Shown piece by piece: positions 36,734 through 64,000 of a stretch of DNA of 64,000 nucleotides. The position numbers and the translations under genes are program-made. The notes under the pieces were generated by a model. That model did no database searches. It was given only the letters and a program-made list of their open reading frames with translations, and was not told where the DNA came from. Source of the DNA: Tubiluchus corallicola (Eukaryota > Priapulida > Priapulimorpha > Priapulimorphida > Tubiluchidae); assembly GCA_030141605.1 (NCBI GenBank), contig JAQGDQ010000001.1:248001-312000 (forward strand). The letters are read 5' to 3'. Numbering within the stretch: the first letter of the stretch is position 1; the number at the start of each line of letters is the position of its first letter.

Positions 36734-37268
36734 CTCTACAATTTTAAGTTCCTGAAAAAAAATCACCTTTCTCCTTACTCTGGTTATTTAATTCTGAGAA
36801 CAAAATTGACCTAAATACCTTTGGAAAATTTATCACTGAGTGTACATGCTGGAAAGATTAACTAAAATCCAAATAACAGTGCTAAAGCAATAATGTGGTT
36901 ATGCTGGCTATACAATGATACTGTAATTAGATTAATACATTTGAGTATTATATATGTTGTAGCTATATTAGGTATTGACTTCTGTACAAAGTGTATCCAG
37001 TAACTATAATATTATTGTCTAGCATGTGATCATAAAAACAAACTCTCAGTTAATTTTATTGAACTAGTCAATGTGTATCCCGTTAATAATAGTCATAATT
37101 ATAGTAATATAAAACTTTGCAATCTGTCGTGATTAATCATAGTATCTATTTACTACTAGCAAGTACATTGGGCAGATAAAAACTCAATCAGTTTGATTCA
37201 TAATAAACAATTGTACTAGTCGATCTGCATCTCATAATAGCTAGTATAACTTTATAGCAGCACGTCAG

Positions 37269-37291
37269 TTTATATATATATATATATATAA
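37269..37291. repeat. (AT)n microsatellite
   Basis: Simple TA dinucleotide run about 170 bp upstream of the PPT2 start codon. Confidence 0.9.
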
Positions 37292-37459
37292 TAGTAATCT
37301 GTTGTTCTACATGTATATATTTTTCATTTTGTACTTTCCAATGTATGTAATGTTAATAGCGTATCTGCACAACAAATTGAATTGAATTTAATTGAGAGTT
37401 TTTTTAACAGATGGCAGTGTAAGACATCGCGTGATTTCGCCTGTCAATTATAGCCTATC

Positions 37460-40400
37460 ATGGCAGGCAACATAGGTGTTGAATTTCTATTTTTCAGTTT
37501 TATTTTTCTAATTTATCTCTCTACAACGTTTGTAACTAGTTACAAACCTGTTATTATAGTTCATGGTATATTAGACAGCCCCAAAGAGTTATCTAATTTA
37601 AAAACATTCATTTTGAAGGTAAGTAGATAAGAAAATGATTTGTGAAGTTGTGTAGAATAATTATGCTTGTTTGTTTTTTTGTGACTGGATGTAATAAAAC
37701 TGCGTAGCCACACAGTTACAGTTAACAATCTTTACACCAAAGGTTTTTTTGTTAAATGTATTTTTTAAGTGCAATCGTTATATTCGATGTCACGAATTTG
37801 AACTGTCTCGATAATCATACTCGTACGTAGCGTTAAACTCTACTTCCTACCCTATCTTTACTTAATAATAATAATAATAATACTAGTAATCGATTGCTTG
37901 CTCGCAAGCGTCTTGTAACTTAATAATCAAATACTACATGATTACTTTTGTGTTAAGAGTTTTAGTCCAGCTGCCAGCGGGATGAACCTTTTTTAATGTA
38001 AGTTTTTTCAGTGGATTTCTCATGTTCTGATGGTCTGCTTTAGACTTTAGTTTAAGAATATTAAGGGTGGTGTGCCATGGATCTTTCAAAACCATATAAT
38101 TTGTGCCATCAAGAGAAAATGAGTCACCTCGAACTGTTTTTTTCCATCATGTATGCTTGATTATGTGCTCATTCAGAAATTCGGAGTTGGCTTCTCTATA
38201 GCTTGCACTGATGAACTTAGTGGCTTGAGTTCCATTAGGCTGCTTTAATATTGCCAAATTCGGGAATGTCAAAATACATTCAATGTGGTTCTCTTTCCTA
38301 CACTTAGTAAGTGCATAGCCTTCTATCATCTCTGGAATTATGTTTTGATGATTCTTTACTGTTTAACTATTGTCATTTACCAATTCCATGACCATTGGTG
38401 TGTGAAATTATGATGCAAAAACTGATACAGCGAAACAGTATAGTCAGTCTTTGTCATCTGAAATAATAATGTTCATTACTGGCTTTTTTATGACAAATTG
38501 AACTTTTTCTTCGTGTATTCATTTCAGCTTGTGCTTTATTTTAATTCAGTTGTGAAATTTATTTTTTCTGTTAAGGCTGCCTGGCCAATGGCTAGTTATT
38601 TCCAGCTTACCAATGATGGCGGAATTGGAGATAATTTATAGGACAGAACTTCACAGATGTTTGTGTTATTGTTGAATTCCTGTAACTCTTTAATAAGTTA
38701 AACAATATTAGGCATTTTGCTCAATCCCACTTGAACAAGACCATCAATGCCACGTGAGATTGTTTCGTAGACCTTTGTGACCACTAGTTTTCAAAAAAAC
38801 TGTTGTACTGCAATACCTATGTTACCAAACTGACTACACTCAATGATAACAGTACAAGCTTCCCATTTACAACATTAGCTATGCTGAGGATATTGTTGTG
38901 TCGTTAGAAGATTTATACAAGCTTCCAGTTTTTTTGCACAGTTCTGACTTTGGCTTCTATCTTTTATGTGCCCTGAAGTGTTATAGGCCTATTTGTCATC
39001 ATGTCTCTTAGCTGAAATGTTCTAAGAATCTTCTTCACAATGAACATAATGACTCAGTGTTTATCTCTTTCTCTTTTCTTCTCTTTCAGTCTATACAAGC
39101 ATCATCATAACGAAAACAAATTTTATTAAATAACCTACCCATTAGTTATGAAGCGACTTTTGCTTGCTATGTTGTCAAGTAGAGATCCATAGGGTATGTC
39201 ATAGGCACCTAGCTAAGATGAGCAGATTAGCTAAAATTGTATTTATTATGGTTTTCCCAAGCCCCACGGATGAATGTCTAAATTTTTAGCCCGCATTCTA
39301 AACTGCACAGTTATAATTTTGCGAAACAGTATGCTTTAACTTAATCTCTGTAATCAATTAATGACAAAAAGTAATCGGTAATTGCGATTAATTAGAGCTT
39401 GCAGTATTGCCCACCGCTAACTTTATTACAGGGCGAAGCTATTTGAATTCACCTTTTGCTTATACTAACAATATTGAATATGCAAAACAAAATCAGTCAT
39501 CCTTACTTCCTGTCAACAAATATCCAGCTGCAGTCATGCACAGTGGCTTTTTGTAAATGCATGTCGCTATCACTAATCTAGCAACTAACTTTTTGTGTGA
39601 ATCTGTAACAGTGCATTTTGTTTCTTCATTTTTCTTCATTTGACTTCAATACAAAATTATTTATTCGAAATGAGTGTGCCTGGGTGACTGTAATTATTGC
39701 AAAGCCCTCCAAAGTTTTAAGGCCTACGTTTAGGGCTAGTGATTTTTGACTCACAATGAAAATGAATTTTGCCCTCAAATTGTTCGAGTGTTTTCATTAG
39801 TGACTGTGGCATAGTGAGTAAAAAGCTCTAACAGGAAAGAGCTTTTTTCTCGCTGCAGTGAGAAGAATCACTAGTGGCATTTTTGTCATTTTCACGAGCA
39901 ATTTAAAAAGTGATATTGTTTCTCACTGCGATTAGCGTTTTCTTGGGCAGTTTTATTGCTTCAGTGTTATAGCGATTTCTTCGCAGCAAGATTTGAAAGA
40001 GCTTTTTCTCACTGTGACTATAGACATTTTCACAGGCATTTTGTAGCAATATCATCAGCAGCGGTAGAATCGACAAAATAGTCTTTACTGATAATGTGAT
40101 CACAATGTGCTCATCTTTGTGCGAGCCTTGGGTTTTGTTTTTTATTATTTTTTCACTGTGTAGCAAAAACAAACAACTAAAGAGCCAACAATTGAATTGT
40201 AAACAATTCACTGTTTCTGTGCAGTGATGACTGACGATAACCAAAGACGATATAAAACTTTCAATAAATTAATGTCTTTTAGTGTACAAGTGTTTTTCAT
40301 CATGTTCCTGACTTACAGTTTGACTGAATTATGACTGAGACTCATGTGAATTGTTGCTTGTTTATCATAGTCTTTTTGCTGCTGCTTATGAAGATTCTTA

Positions 40401-43400
40401 TGTTTTTTAGTCACATCCAGGAACGAATGTGACCATTATTGATGCTTATAATGATGTGGAGAGTTTTGAGCCTTTGTGGCGGCAAGTTAAATATTACGGC
40501 GAAGTAATAGGTCGAGCAGTGAATGCAAGCACAGATGGAATTCATTTAATTTGTTATTCTCAAGGTATAGTATTTATTATCACATTTCTAGATTTTTTAA
40601 AAACAATGATATTGCCAACTAATTTGTAGTGATACTTCCTTGGTCTGACAGACTACTACTATATTCAACAAATTAAAATTATTTTCAGGTGGTTTAATCT
40701 GCTGGAGTGTGGTTAGCACGCTAAGTTACCACAATGTGAATAGTTTTATTTCACTGAGCGCTCCACAAAATGAACAGTATGGTGACACAGGCTACCTTCG
40801 ATATTTCCTTGGTCTGATAGACTACTACTATATTCAGTAAATTAAAATCATTTGCAGGTTCAATCTGCCGGGGTGTAGTTAAACACGCTAAGTTACCACA
40901 ATGTAAATAGTTTTATTTCACTGAGCGCTCCACAAAATGGACAGTGTGATGACACAAGCTACCTTCGATACTTCCTTGGTCTGACAGACAACTACTATAT
41001 TCAATAAATTAAAATCATTTTCAGGTGGTTTAATCTGCCGGGGTGTGGTTAGCACGCTAAGTTACCACAATGTAAATAGTTTTATTTCACTGAGTGCTCC
41101 ACAAAATGGACAGTATGGTGATACAAGCTACCTTCGATATTTCTTTCCTCATTATATGAAGCACAATATTTACATGTAAGTCTCGGCTTACAATAATAAA
41201 AAAATTGTCATTTTAGATTGCAACTCTCTTCTAATTGATTTGAATATATCACTTCAATTTATGCTTCAGTAAACTAAGTTTAGTAAGTACTAGCATATCG
41301 CATTGTTATAACACATTTTTTGTTTTTATAGGATATTTTACTCTACGTACGGGCAGTATTTTTCTGTAGCTAATTACTGGAATGGTGAGTATTTTTCATT
41401 ACCAAACGTTTAATTTCATGTTTCGTATATAGTCAAAATTGCAAAACACTCTATTTTTGACTTTTGTATTTTTTAATTTTGTCATGTAGGTTTTAAGAAG
41501 TTACAGAGGGCAAAATGCTGCCTGTTGAAGAACAATACATTTAAAATTATTAAATGCTATATGCCTTATCTCTTTATTTATGAATTGGATTTCCAGACTT
41601 TGCAGTTGCTTGAGAGATTCGTTTGAAGGGTGACAGTTTTAATTACATTATAATGTGAAGATATTGTTTCACTTTAGATCCACACCAAAGAGAGCTGTAT
41701 ATGAAATACAGTGATTATCTGGCACAACTAAATAATGAAACAAAAGGTGGTAACCCTAAAGCTGAAGGTATGACTAAACAACTATTGGTATTTATAATAA
41801 ATAAGTTAGTGTCTGTTTTGTTTTGTTTTGTGTCTGTTTATTACTAATATTATTGTATTCATTTCCTTCAGTTACAGTTCAGTGTAGTTTGGTTTTAAAT
41901 GTTTAATCATTGTGTGTTCATTTGTCTTGATATTAAGATCACAAATAATAAACTGATTATCAATCTCTGTCATCAGTATTGACTGCTGCATCAATATTTT
42001 TGCAGTCAGCTTCTTTTCCAAAGTTACCCACATCTTTTTTTAATCTGACTTGGGATCCAAGTACAAGTGTTTGTGGAGCATAGAAACTAAATTTGTTAAT
42101 TGACAAAACTAGCCTTTTGCTTAGGTGGCTAAATTCGCTAGAACAAAAACAAGTATTGTTTCAAAGGGTAAACAGTTTATGTGAAGCCATATTGAGATTA
42201 CAGTTCAACTGATATCTTTGAAGATATTAGGGAAATTTATTAGGAATGAGTGCTTGCAATATGCTTATAGTCAATTTTTCATTTTGCAGAATGGAAAAAG
42301 AATTTCATGCGCATAAAAGATTTGATTCTCATTGGTGGACCAGATGATGGCGTTATCACCCCTTGGCAGTCAAGGTAGTATTTTTTCGTGTTCACTCAGT
42401 TTTTACAAGTAATAACAAATAAAAAAGTGCATCAAGGAATTTAACTTTTTTGTAAAACTATCTACATTTCATAAAAAATCCAGTCAGTGCAGAGATCAAT
42501 TTTACCAAACTGCGAGTTAGTGCACACACCCTGCATATAGAAAAGGGCAACAGTATAGCCCTGAAATACCTGTTAACAATAGATTACTGCCAATACTGTA
42601 ATGACTGGTAATTTGAAGACGATAAACATTTTTTAATCAAACGGAAAAATTATCGTGACTTAAAAACAAAGTTGTTTGCTGCAGTTATAAAAATTTTTCC
42701 AGCCTTTGATAATCTTTGTGCAGATAATAAATTTAATTTTATGTTAGAAAGCAGAGATTGTGAAATATGTAATTTAACATCAAACTTTGTCATTGTTCAG
42801 TTTAAACTTTAAAGGTGGTTTAAATTAGTCAATGCTCAAATTAGTCCATCGTATCAAATTGTCCATGCAGACGCAACATTTTGTCATAGTTTAGTTTAAA
42901 CTTTAACGGTGATTAAAATTAGTCAATACTAAATTTAATTTATTCAGGTAGATATTCAACGTTTAGTACAAAGTTTAAATGACTTCATTACAAAAAGAAT
43001 GCAAAATAGCAAAATTACTGATTTCTTCAAGTAAGAATATGTGAGGGAGTTAATTACAGCACATTTTACTGTGATGTATTTTTTAGGCAAAAATTTTTAC
43101 AATTTAGAAATTAATCATTGAAATGAGTGTATAAACTACTTAAGTCAAATTGTAGATTTCCAAAACACCTTCCTGCTGTGACAAAATTTTCTCTTATAGT
43201 TTAAAACTACTACTTGTTATGCCTGCCTTCCATTCCCTAAATAGCTAGGCCTTGCACTCGCTTACACGTGTCCAATTGTAATACCATAGCAGTGCCTGTA
43301 GTAAAGGTTTGTTGCATAGGTGAGCATTAACATTGTGATGTATTAAATTGCGGACTGTACATTCATGGTATCCACATACCACAGGTTTTCTGGCACTGCT

Positions 43401-43795
43401 AACCCTTTGCTTGCTTGAAAAGTTTAGACTAACCAGTGCAACTGACTGGTAATACGTTTATATAATTTTGCGTTTGTATTGTTGTTGCAACAAAATGTTG
43501 TGGAATGCTGTCAGATGTATTTCTTGTCAAGAAATTATTATTATGTCACAAAACCTTTTCTAAGTTGTTTATTTTATTTTATTTTTAATTTTGCAGCCAT
43601 TTTGCAAGCTTCGATGCCAATGAGTCTGTTGTGCCAATGCGTAATCAGAAAATTTATGTTCACGACACATTTGGTCTCAAGTCACTTGATAAACGAGGTG
43701 CTATAAAATTCTACGAAGTTCTCGGTGTTAGTCATGTCACATGGCATAGTAATTGGACAGTTTTCGAGAAGTATATCGAGCCATGGCTGACGTAA
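37460..43795 (+). CDS. PPT2: Lysosomal palmitoyl-protein thioesterase 2 (PPT2-like), complete
   Basis: Alpha/beta-hydrolase thioesterase of the lysosome. Coding exons: 37460-37618, 40411-40564, 41025-41175, 41332-41384, 41678-41767, 42290-42374, 43597-43795; 891 nt, 296 aa plus TAA, near the usual 300. The ATG is in a good context (A at -3, G at +4) and opens a hydrophobic signal peptide ending near residue 27. Then come [12 protein letters not shown], the nucleophile elbow CYSQGG (Ser103, split by intron 2), [13 protein letters not shown] (Asp221/222 region) and the C-terminal SHVTWHSNW histidine (His277 or His281), giving the Ser-Asp-His triad of PPT enzymes. Asn-X-Ser/Thr sites are present. 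The wording matches PPT2 rather than PPT1. Exon 3 is the last of three tandem copies. AATAAA lies at 43985-43990. DHX16 is convergent downstream. Confidence 0.95.
37990..39250 (-). pseudogene. Decayed transposon-type ORF fragments in PPT2 intron 1
   Basis: Several minus-strand stretches stay open and look coding: 38329-38147 ([20 protein letters not shown]...), about 38130-37975 ([20 protein letters not shown]...), and about 38760-38590, which contains a block like [19 protein letters not shown]. Frameshifts and stops separate them. The last block resembles a motif I associate with repeat-encoded ORFs of invertebrate genomes, but I cannot name the family. No ends or target duplications were found. 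Confidence 0.4.
40631..41135 (+). repeat. Tandem triplication spanning PPT2 exon 3
   Basis: Three direct units, 40631-40799 (169 bp), 40800-40966 (167 bp) and 40967-41135 (169 bp). Each contains the intron end (GGTCTGAYAGAC...TTAAAAT), a splice acceptor and the first 110 or so bases of exon 3. Acceptors end at 40688, 40857 and 41024. Only the third copy runs on into the rest of the exon and its GTAAGT donor at 41176. Copy 1 is open but lacks a donor and meets TAA at 40838; copy 2 has a small deletion after the acceptor and an early stop. Units begin at GATACTTCC or GATATTTCC, matching GATATTTCTTTCC inside the real exon. Confidence 0.92.
42500..42790 (+). pseudogene. LINE C-terminal remnant in PPT2 intron 6
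   Basis: A single frame with one internal stop reads [14 protein letters not shown], then YCQYCND, then [10 protein letters not shown]...YRDLKTKL and CEICNL. This is the C..C......H....C type zinc-finger region that closes many LINE reverse-transcriptase ORFs. Truncated and isolated. Confidence 0.7.
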
Positions 43796-44786
43796 GAGCA
43801 GCGTCATTTTTGCGTTAGCTAAAAATGGATGCTAAATTACTGCCTAACCCCGGTGTATGATAATGTGACTTTTACATAAAGCCTTCTACATTATTTTTCT
43901 GTGTGTAATAATTATATGGTCTGCCTTATGACTGATCTCTTTCTAGTTCTAAGACATTACGTACATACTATTGTCCATAAAAGGAATAAAATGATTGTTT
44001 TGACATGTTGGGAATTATTTGGAGTGTCAGAAGATTTATCATTGTCAGTGCCTTAGAACAAATATGATTTTGCCTTTTTGTCTTTTTTTTGCAAACTCCA
44101 GGAAAATTCAATCATGTAAAAATTAAAAAGCTATGGTGTGTGGTAAAACGGTCTTCAAAGTTTAGCATATGATTTTTTTATGATTTAGTTTCAGTTAATC
44201 TTCTGCACAGAATTAATGTTTGTTTTCTTTCAAATACTTGTTGTCTTCATCAAAATTTTTTTATTTTTCTACAAAGAGTGTTTCTTCTGAGATGTAACCC
44301 GAAAGGTGACAACCAGACATGCTGTGAAAAATTGTTTTTTCATTTATGCATCTGAACTTACATTCTGTGTTTGTTGTAATTGTATTATACAGTGTATTGC
44401 TGATTTGCAAAATTTATTTGCGTCTTCATCTCTTTTGCATGCATAAAAGTGTGCTTTGAAATTAGCATTGCTCAAAATTGATTTAATGCATTGTATTTAC
44501 TAAATTACATGATTTACTACACATGTATATTTTAACTTGTAATTAAAACCCTCTATTTTTTTATTTGGCAAAAAGTACATTGTGCAAAGAGAAGTGCAGA
44601 TGTGATAGCAATTTTTGCACATCTTGTATGTAAATATATGCAGATGATAGAAGTTTTTGCTTGTTATTATAAACAACCATGTAAATAAACACCTTGGAAG
44701 CCAAATGATTGGCTTTTCTTCAATGAACTACAATTATTTCTTCTTCCACTCCAAATTCGGTAATTGTTTATTGTAATTCTGTCTGT

Positions 44787-45165
44787 TAGAGGTGAGCATT
44801 CTCTACCAGAAAGCGAATTCGAATCCAATCGAATTTGTGACTTTTGAATTCGAATCGAACCGAATTTCAGTATTTCGCATCCGAATCGAATTTGAATTGA
44901 GCTTGAAAACTTTTCGAACAAGTTTTCAAACTGGTCTTACAAAGATCATGCATAATGCTTGATTTTGTTCTGCAGTAAAACCACTATTAGTTTGTTAAAA
45001 CTATTATTTTGCACAAAAACTGCGGTGACTGCATGATGTTTGAAACTTTTTAATGATAAAGAGCAGCATATGTGGCTGAAGTACTGAATTATTCGAATCT
45101 GTAATTTTAGGTTTGCATCGGTTTAGAACTAAAAATCTCGATTCGAACGTTACTACTCATTACTT
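44787..45165. repeat. Possible hAT-like MITE with GAATTCGAATC-rich ends
   Basis: The left side reads TAGAGGTGAGCATTC followed by several GAATTCGAATC and ATCGAATT units; the right side, inverted, reads TAATGAGTAGTAACGTTCG followed by AATCG. This loosely matches repeats whose ends carry GGTGGGC...ATTCGAA, but the ends match poorly and no target duplication is evident. Confidence 0.35.
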
Positions 45166-45386
45166 TCGTAAAGTATAACCACTTTGGTAAAATGTCACTA
45201 ATCTTGTAAAAATCTTGTCCATTACTGTAAAACCAATTGTTGCTTGTGCTGTATCTGGTGTAAGTTAATGTGTAAAGATCAAATATTATTATTAGACCAT
45301 TCTTTACATAAGTGGCAAGTTTTCAAATCTGTTTACAAAATTAGTGGTCCAGTTATTTTTATAAAAGTGGGAATTTTTTCAACATA

Positions 45387-46113
45387 AATAATAGTAGTTT
45401 CATAATAGTGTGAAAATTTTTACAAATGAAATTGTAATCATTCGGGAAATAAAATTTTTGAGAGTCATTGTAAAAGAACACCTGACTTGGAAACCAAACA
45501 TAGATATGATTAAAAGTAAAATTTCAAAAAGTATAGGTGTCATACAAATATGTAGGTCTAAAAATTGCTTTACTAATTTACATCTAAAAACCTTGTACAA
45601 TTGTTTAATACTACCATACCTCACATGCAATTGTCTCCATTGGGACATACATATACAACTAATATAAGTAAATTACGAGTTATCGAAAGAAAATTGCTTT
45701 AGAATCATTTGTAGTCTTAGAAAAAGAGAACATCTTACTTTAACGTATTTCAAAACTAATAATATTTTAACAGTTGCAGATTTAATGCAAACAAATACAG
45801 CTATATACATGTAGAAAACTAAATATCATCTCTTTCCAACATTCCTTAATAATCAAGTCCAACCTAATAATTGGTATTATGCAACCAGAATGAATTAGTT
45901 CGCCATTAATTTCTGTAGAACAGACGTGACATGGCAATTCACTGCAAGTTTTGGTCAAAGGCTTTGGAATGATATAAATGATGAACTAAAAACTATTCAA
46001 CCAATCCAAAAATTTAAAGCAAAGATTTTCAATAAACCATACTTCTTAACATTCTACACCTACTGCAGATCCTGGTACAGATCATGCAAAAAAGACGTCA
46101 TTGATATAAACTG
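45387..46113 (+). pseudogene. LINE reverse-transcriptase 3' fragment
   Basis: Pieces in shifting frames match the region after the catalytic core of LINE reverse transcriptases. They include IKFLRVIVKEHLTWKPNID at about 45450, KISKSIGVIQICRSK, LKTLYNCLILPYL, then NNILTVADLM at about 45760 and LWNDINDELKTI at about 45965. In-frame stops and frameshifts are present (near 45665, 45700 and 45900). The catalytic core and 5' part are absent. It lies between two convergent genes, PPT2 and DHX16. Confidence 0.82.
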
Positions 46114-46675
46114 ATGTAAACATCGCACAATCTACTGTCTCTTTTCCTGCTATTTCCAATAACACATCTTTCTTTCAGTCCTGTGTCATCTAACCATTCT
46201 CCCTGTTCTTTTTTTTATTCACTTATCGATTCCTTTTCATCTGGTTCACATGACAGTGAGCTTATACAAGTCTTTGCTTGTATAATAATTTATTACAGTA
46301 TGAAGTAACTATTTTGATGTCACCATGTATTGAATGTCACTATATTGTCCTGAATGTGATAATAATAAAAACTTCAAAATCAGTGACATTTTTATCAAAG
46401 TGGTTATTTTTTACTAAAGTAGCTTTACAAACTTGGAAGTTTTACAATTTACTTTCCAACACAGCTTCAGAGCTATGTATTGTTTAGCAAATGTGTCCAT
46501 GATAATTATATTTATTTTCAGTGCTACCATGTCTACTGCCACTACGTAGATATTTTTATATTTACATTGTTGACAGTACAGTCTTGACATTTTTTCATAT
46601 ATACATGTAAACATATTTGGCATTCAATTTACATTAAATTACAAATGTTCTTTGAGTTTTACATTGTCCACATAA

Positions 46676-64000
<17,325 letters not shown>

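Larger units (their letters stand above)
35774..37459. other. Spacer PHPT1-B / PPT2
   Basis: Contains the 3' UTR of PHPT1-B, a LINE C-terminal remnant at about 36657-36733 and an (AT)n run at 37269-37291. No promoter element for PPT2 was identified. Confidence 0.6.
43796..46675. other. Convergent spacer PPT2 / DHX16
   Basis: Contains the PPT2 3' region, an ATTCGAATC-rich patch at 44787-45165 and the LINE fragment at 45387-46113. A minus-strand AATAAA at 46516-46511 is a plausible DHX16 polyadenylation signal about 160 bp past its stop. Confidence 0.6.

Noticed and set aside
39690-40250. Recurring CTCACTG motifs considered as a tandem repeat
   Set aside because: Spacing is irregular and the units do not align beyond the short motif.
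45925-46114. 62-codon plus-strand frame considered as a gene
   Set aside because: It is the C-terminal piece of the degenerate LINE fragment.

Overview
This is invertebrate nuclear DNA: very AT-rich, with genes broken into many short exons by GT-AG introns. All the recognisable proteins are conserved animal genes, and the introns and spacers are filled with decayed transposons of animal type (pogo/Tigger-like, hAT MITE, Ty3/gypsy, several non-LTR LINE fragments). The species cannot be named from the sequence. No rRNA, tRNA, CRISPR or prokaryotic operon is visible.

Layout. (1) 1-9888, minus: MCCC1, the biotin-carboxylase subunit of mitochondrial 3-methylcrotonyl-CoA carboxylase. Fourteen exons are resolved from the start codon; the biotinyl C-terminus lies beyond the left edge. 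(2) 9889-11407: a divergent spacer with a ruined Ty3/gypsy pol fragment. (3) 11408-21360, plus: a complete seven-exon agmatinase-family ureohydrolase (AGMAT-like, 348 aa). Its introns hold a hAT MITE, a LINE tail and a pogo-like element. (4) 21361-29080: a gene-poor 7.7 kb with an inverted copy of AGMAT intron 6, a nested LTR-like insertion, microsatellites and a row of octamer motifs. (5) 29081-35773, plus: two tandem phosphohistidine phosphatase genes (PHPT1-like A and B) with the same exon architecture, only 249 bp apart. (6) 37460-43795, plus: a complete seven-exon PPT2-like lysosomal thioesterase. Its exon 3 lies in a tandem triplication of about 168 bp in which only the last copy is usable. 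(7) 43796-46675: a spacer with a LINE reverse-transcriptase fragment. (8) 46676-64000, minus: DHX16/Prp2 DEAH-box spliceosomal helicase, 18 exons resolved, with the N-terminus beyond the right edge.

The genes do not form one pathway. MCCC1 (leucine catabolism) and AGMAT (guanidino metabolism) are both predicted mitochondrial and are divergently placed. PPT2 is lysosomal, DHX16 is nuclear, and PHPT1 is a protein-histidine phosphatase. Exon models were built by hand from homology to the known families, GT/AG sites and codon phase. For AGMAT, PPT2 and both PHPT1 genes the exon lengths sum to whole codons ending in a stop. The most interesting observations are the PHPT1 pair (possible co-transcription, and a possible mitochondrial form of B), the PPT2 exon triplication, and the inverted duplication that stops exactly at an AGMAT splice acceptor.
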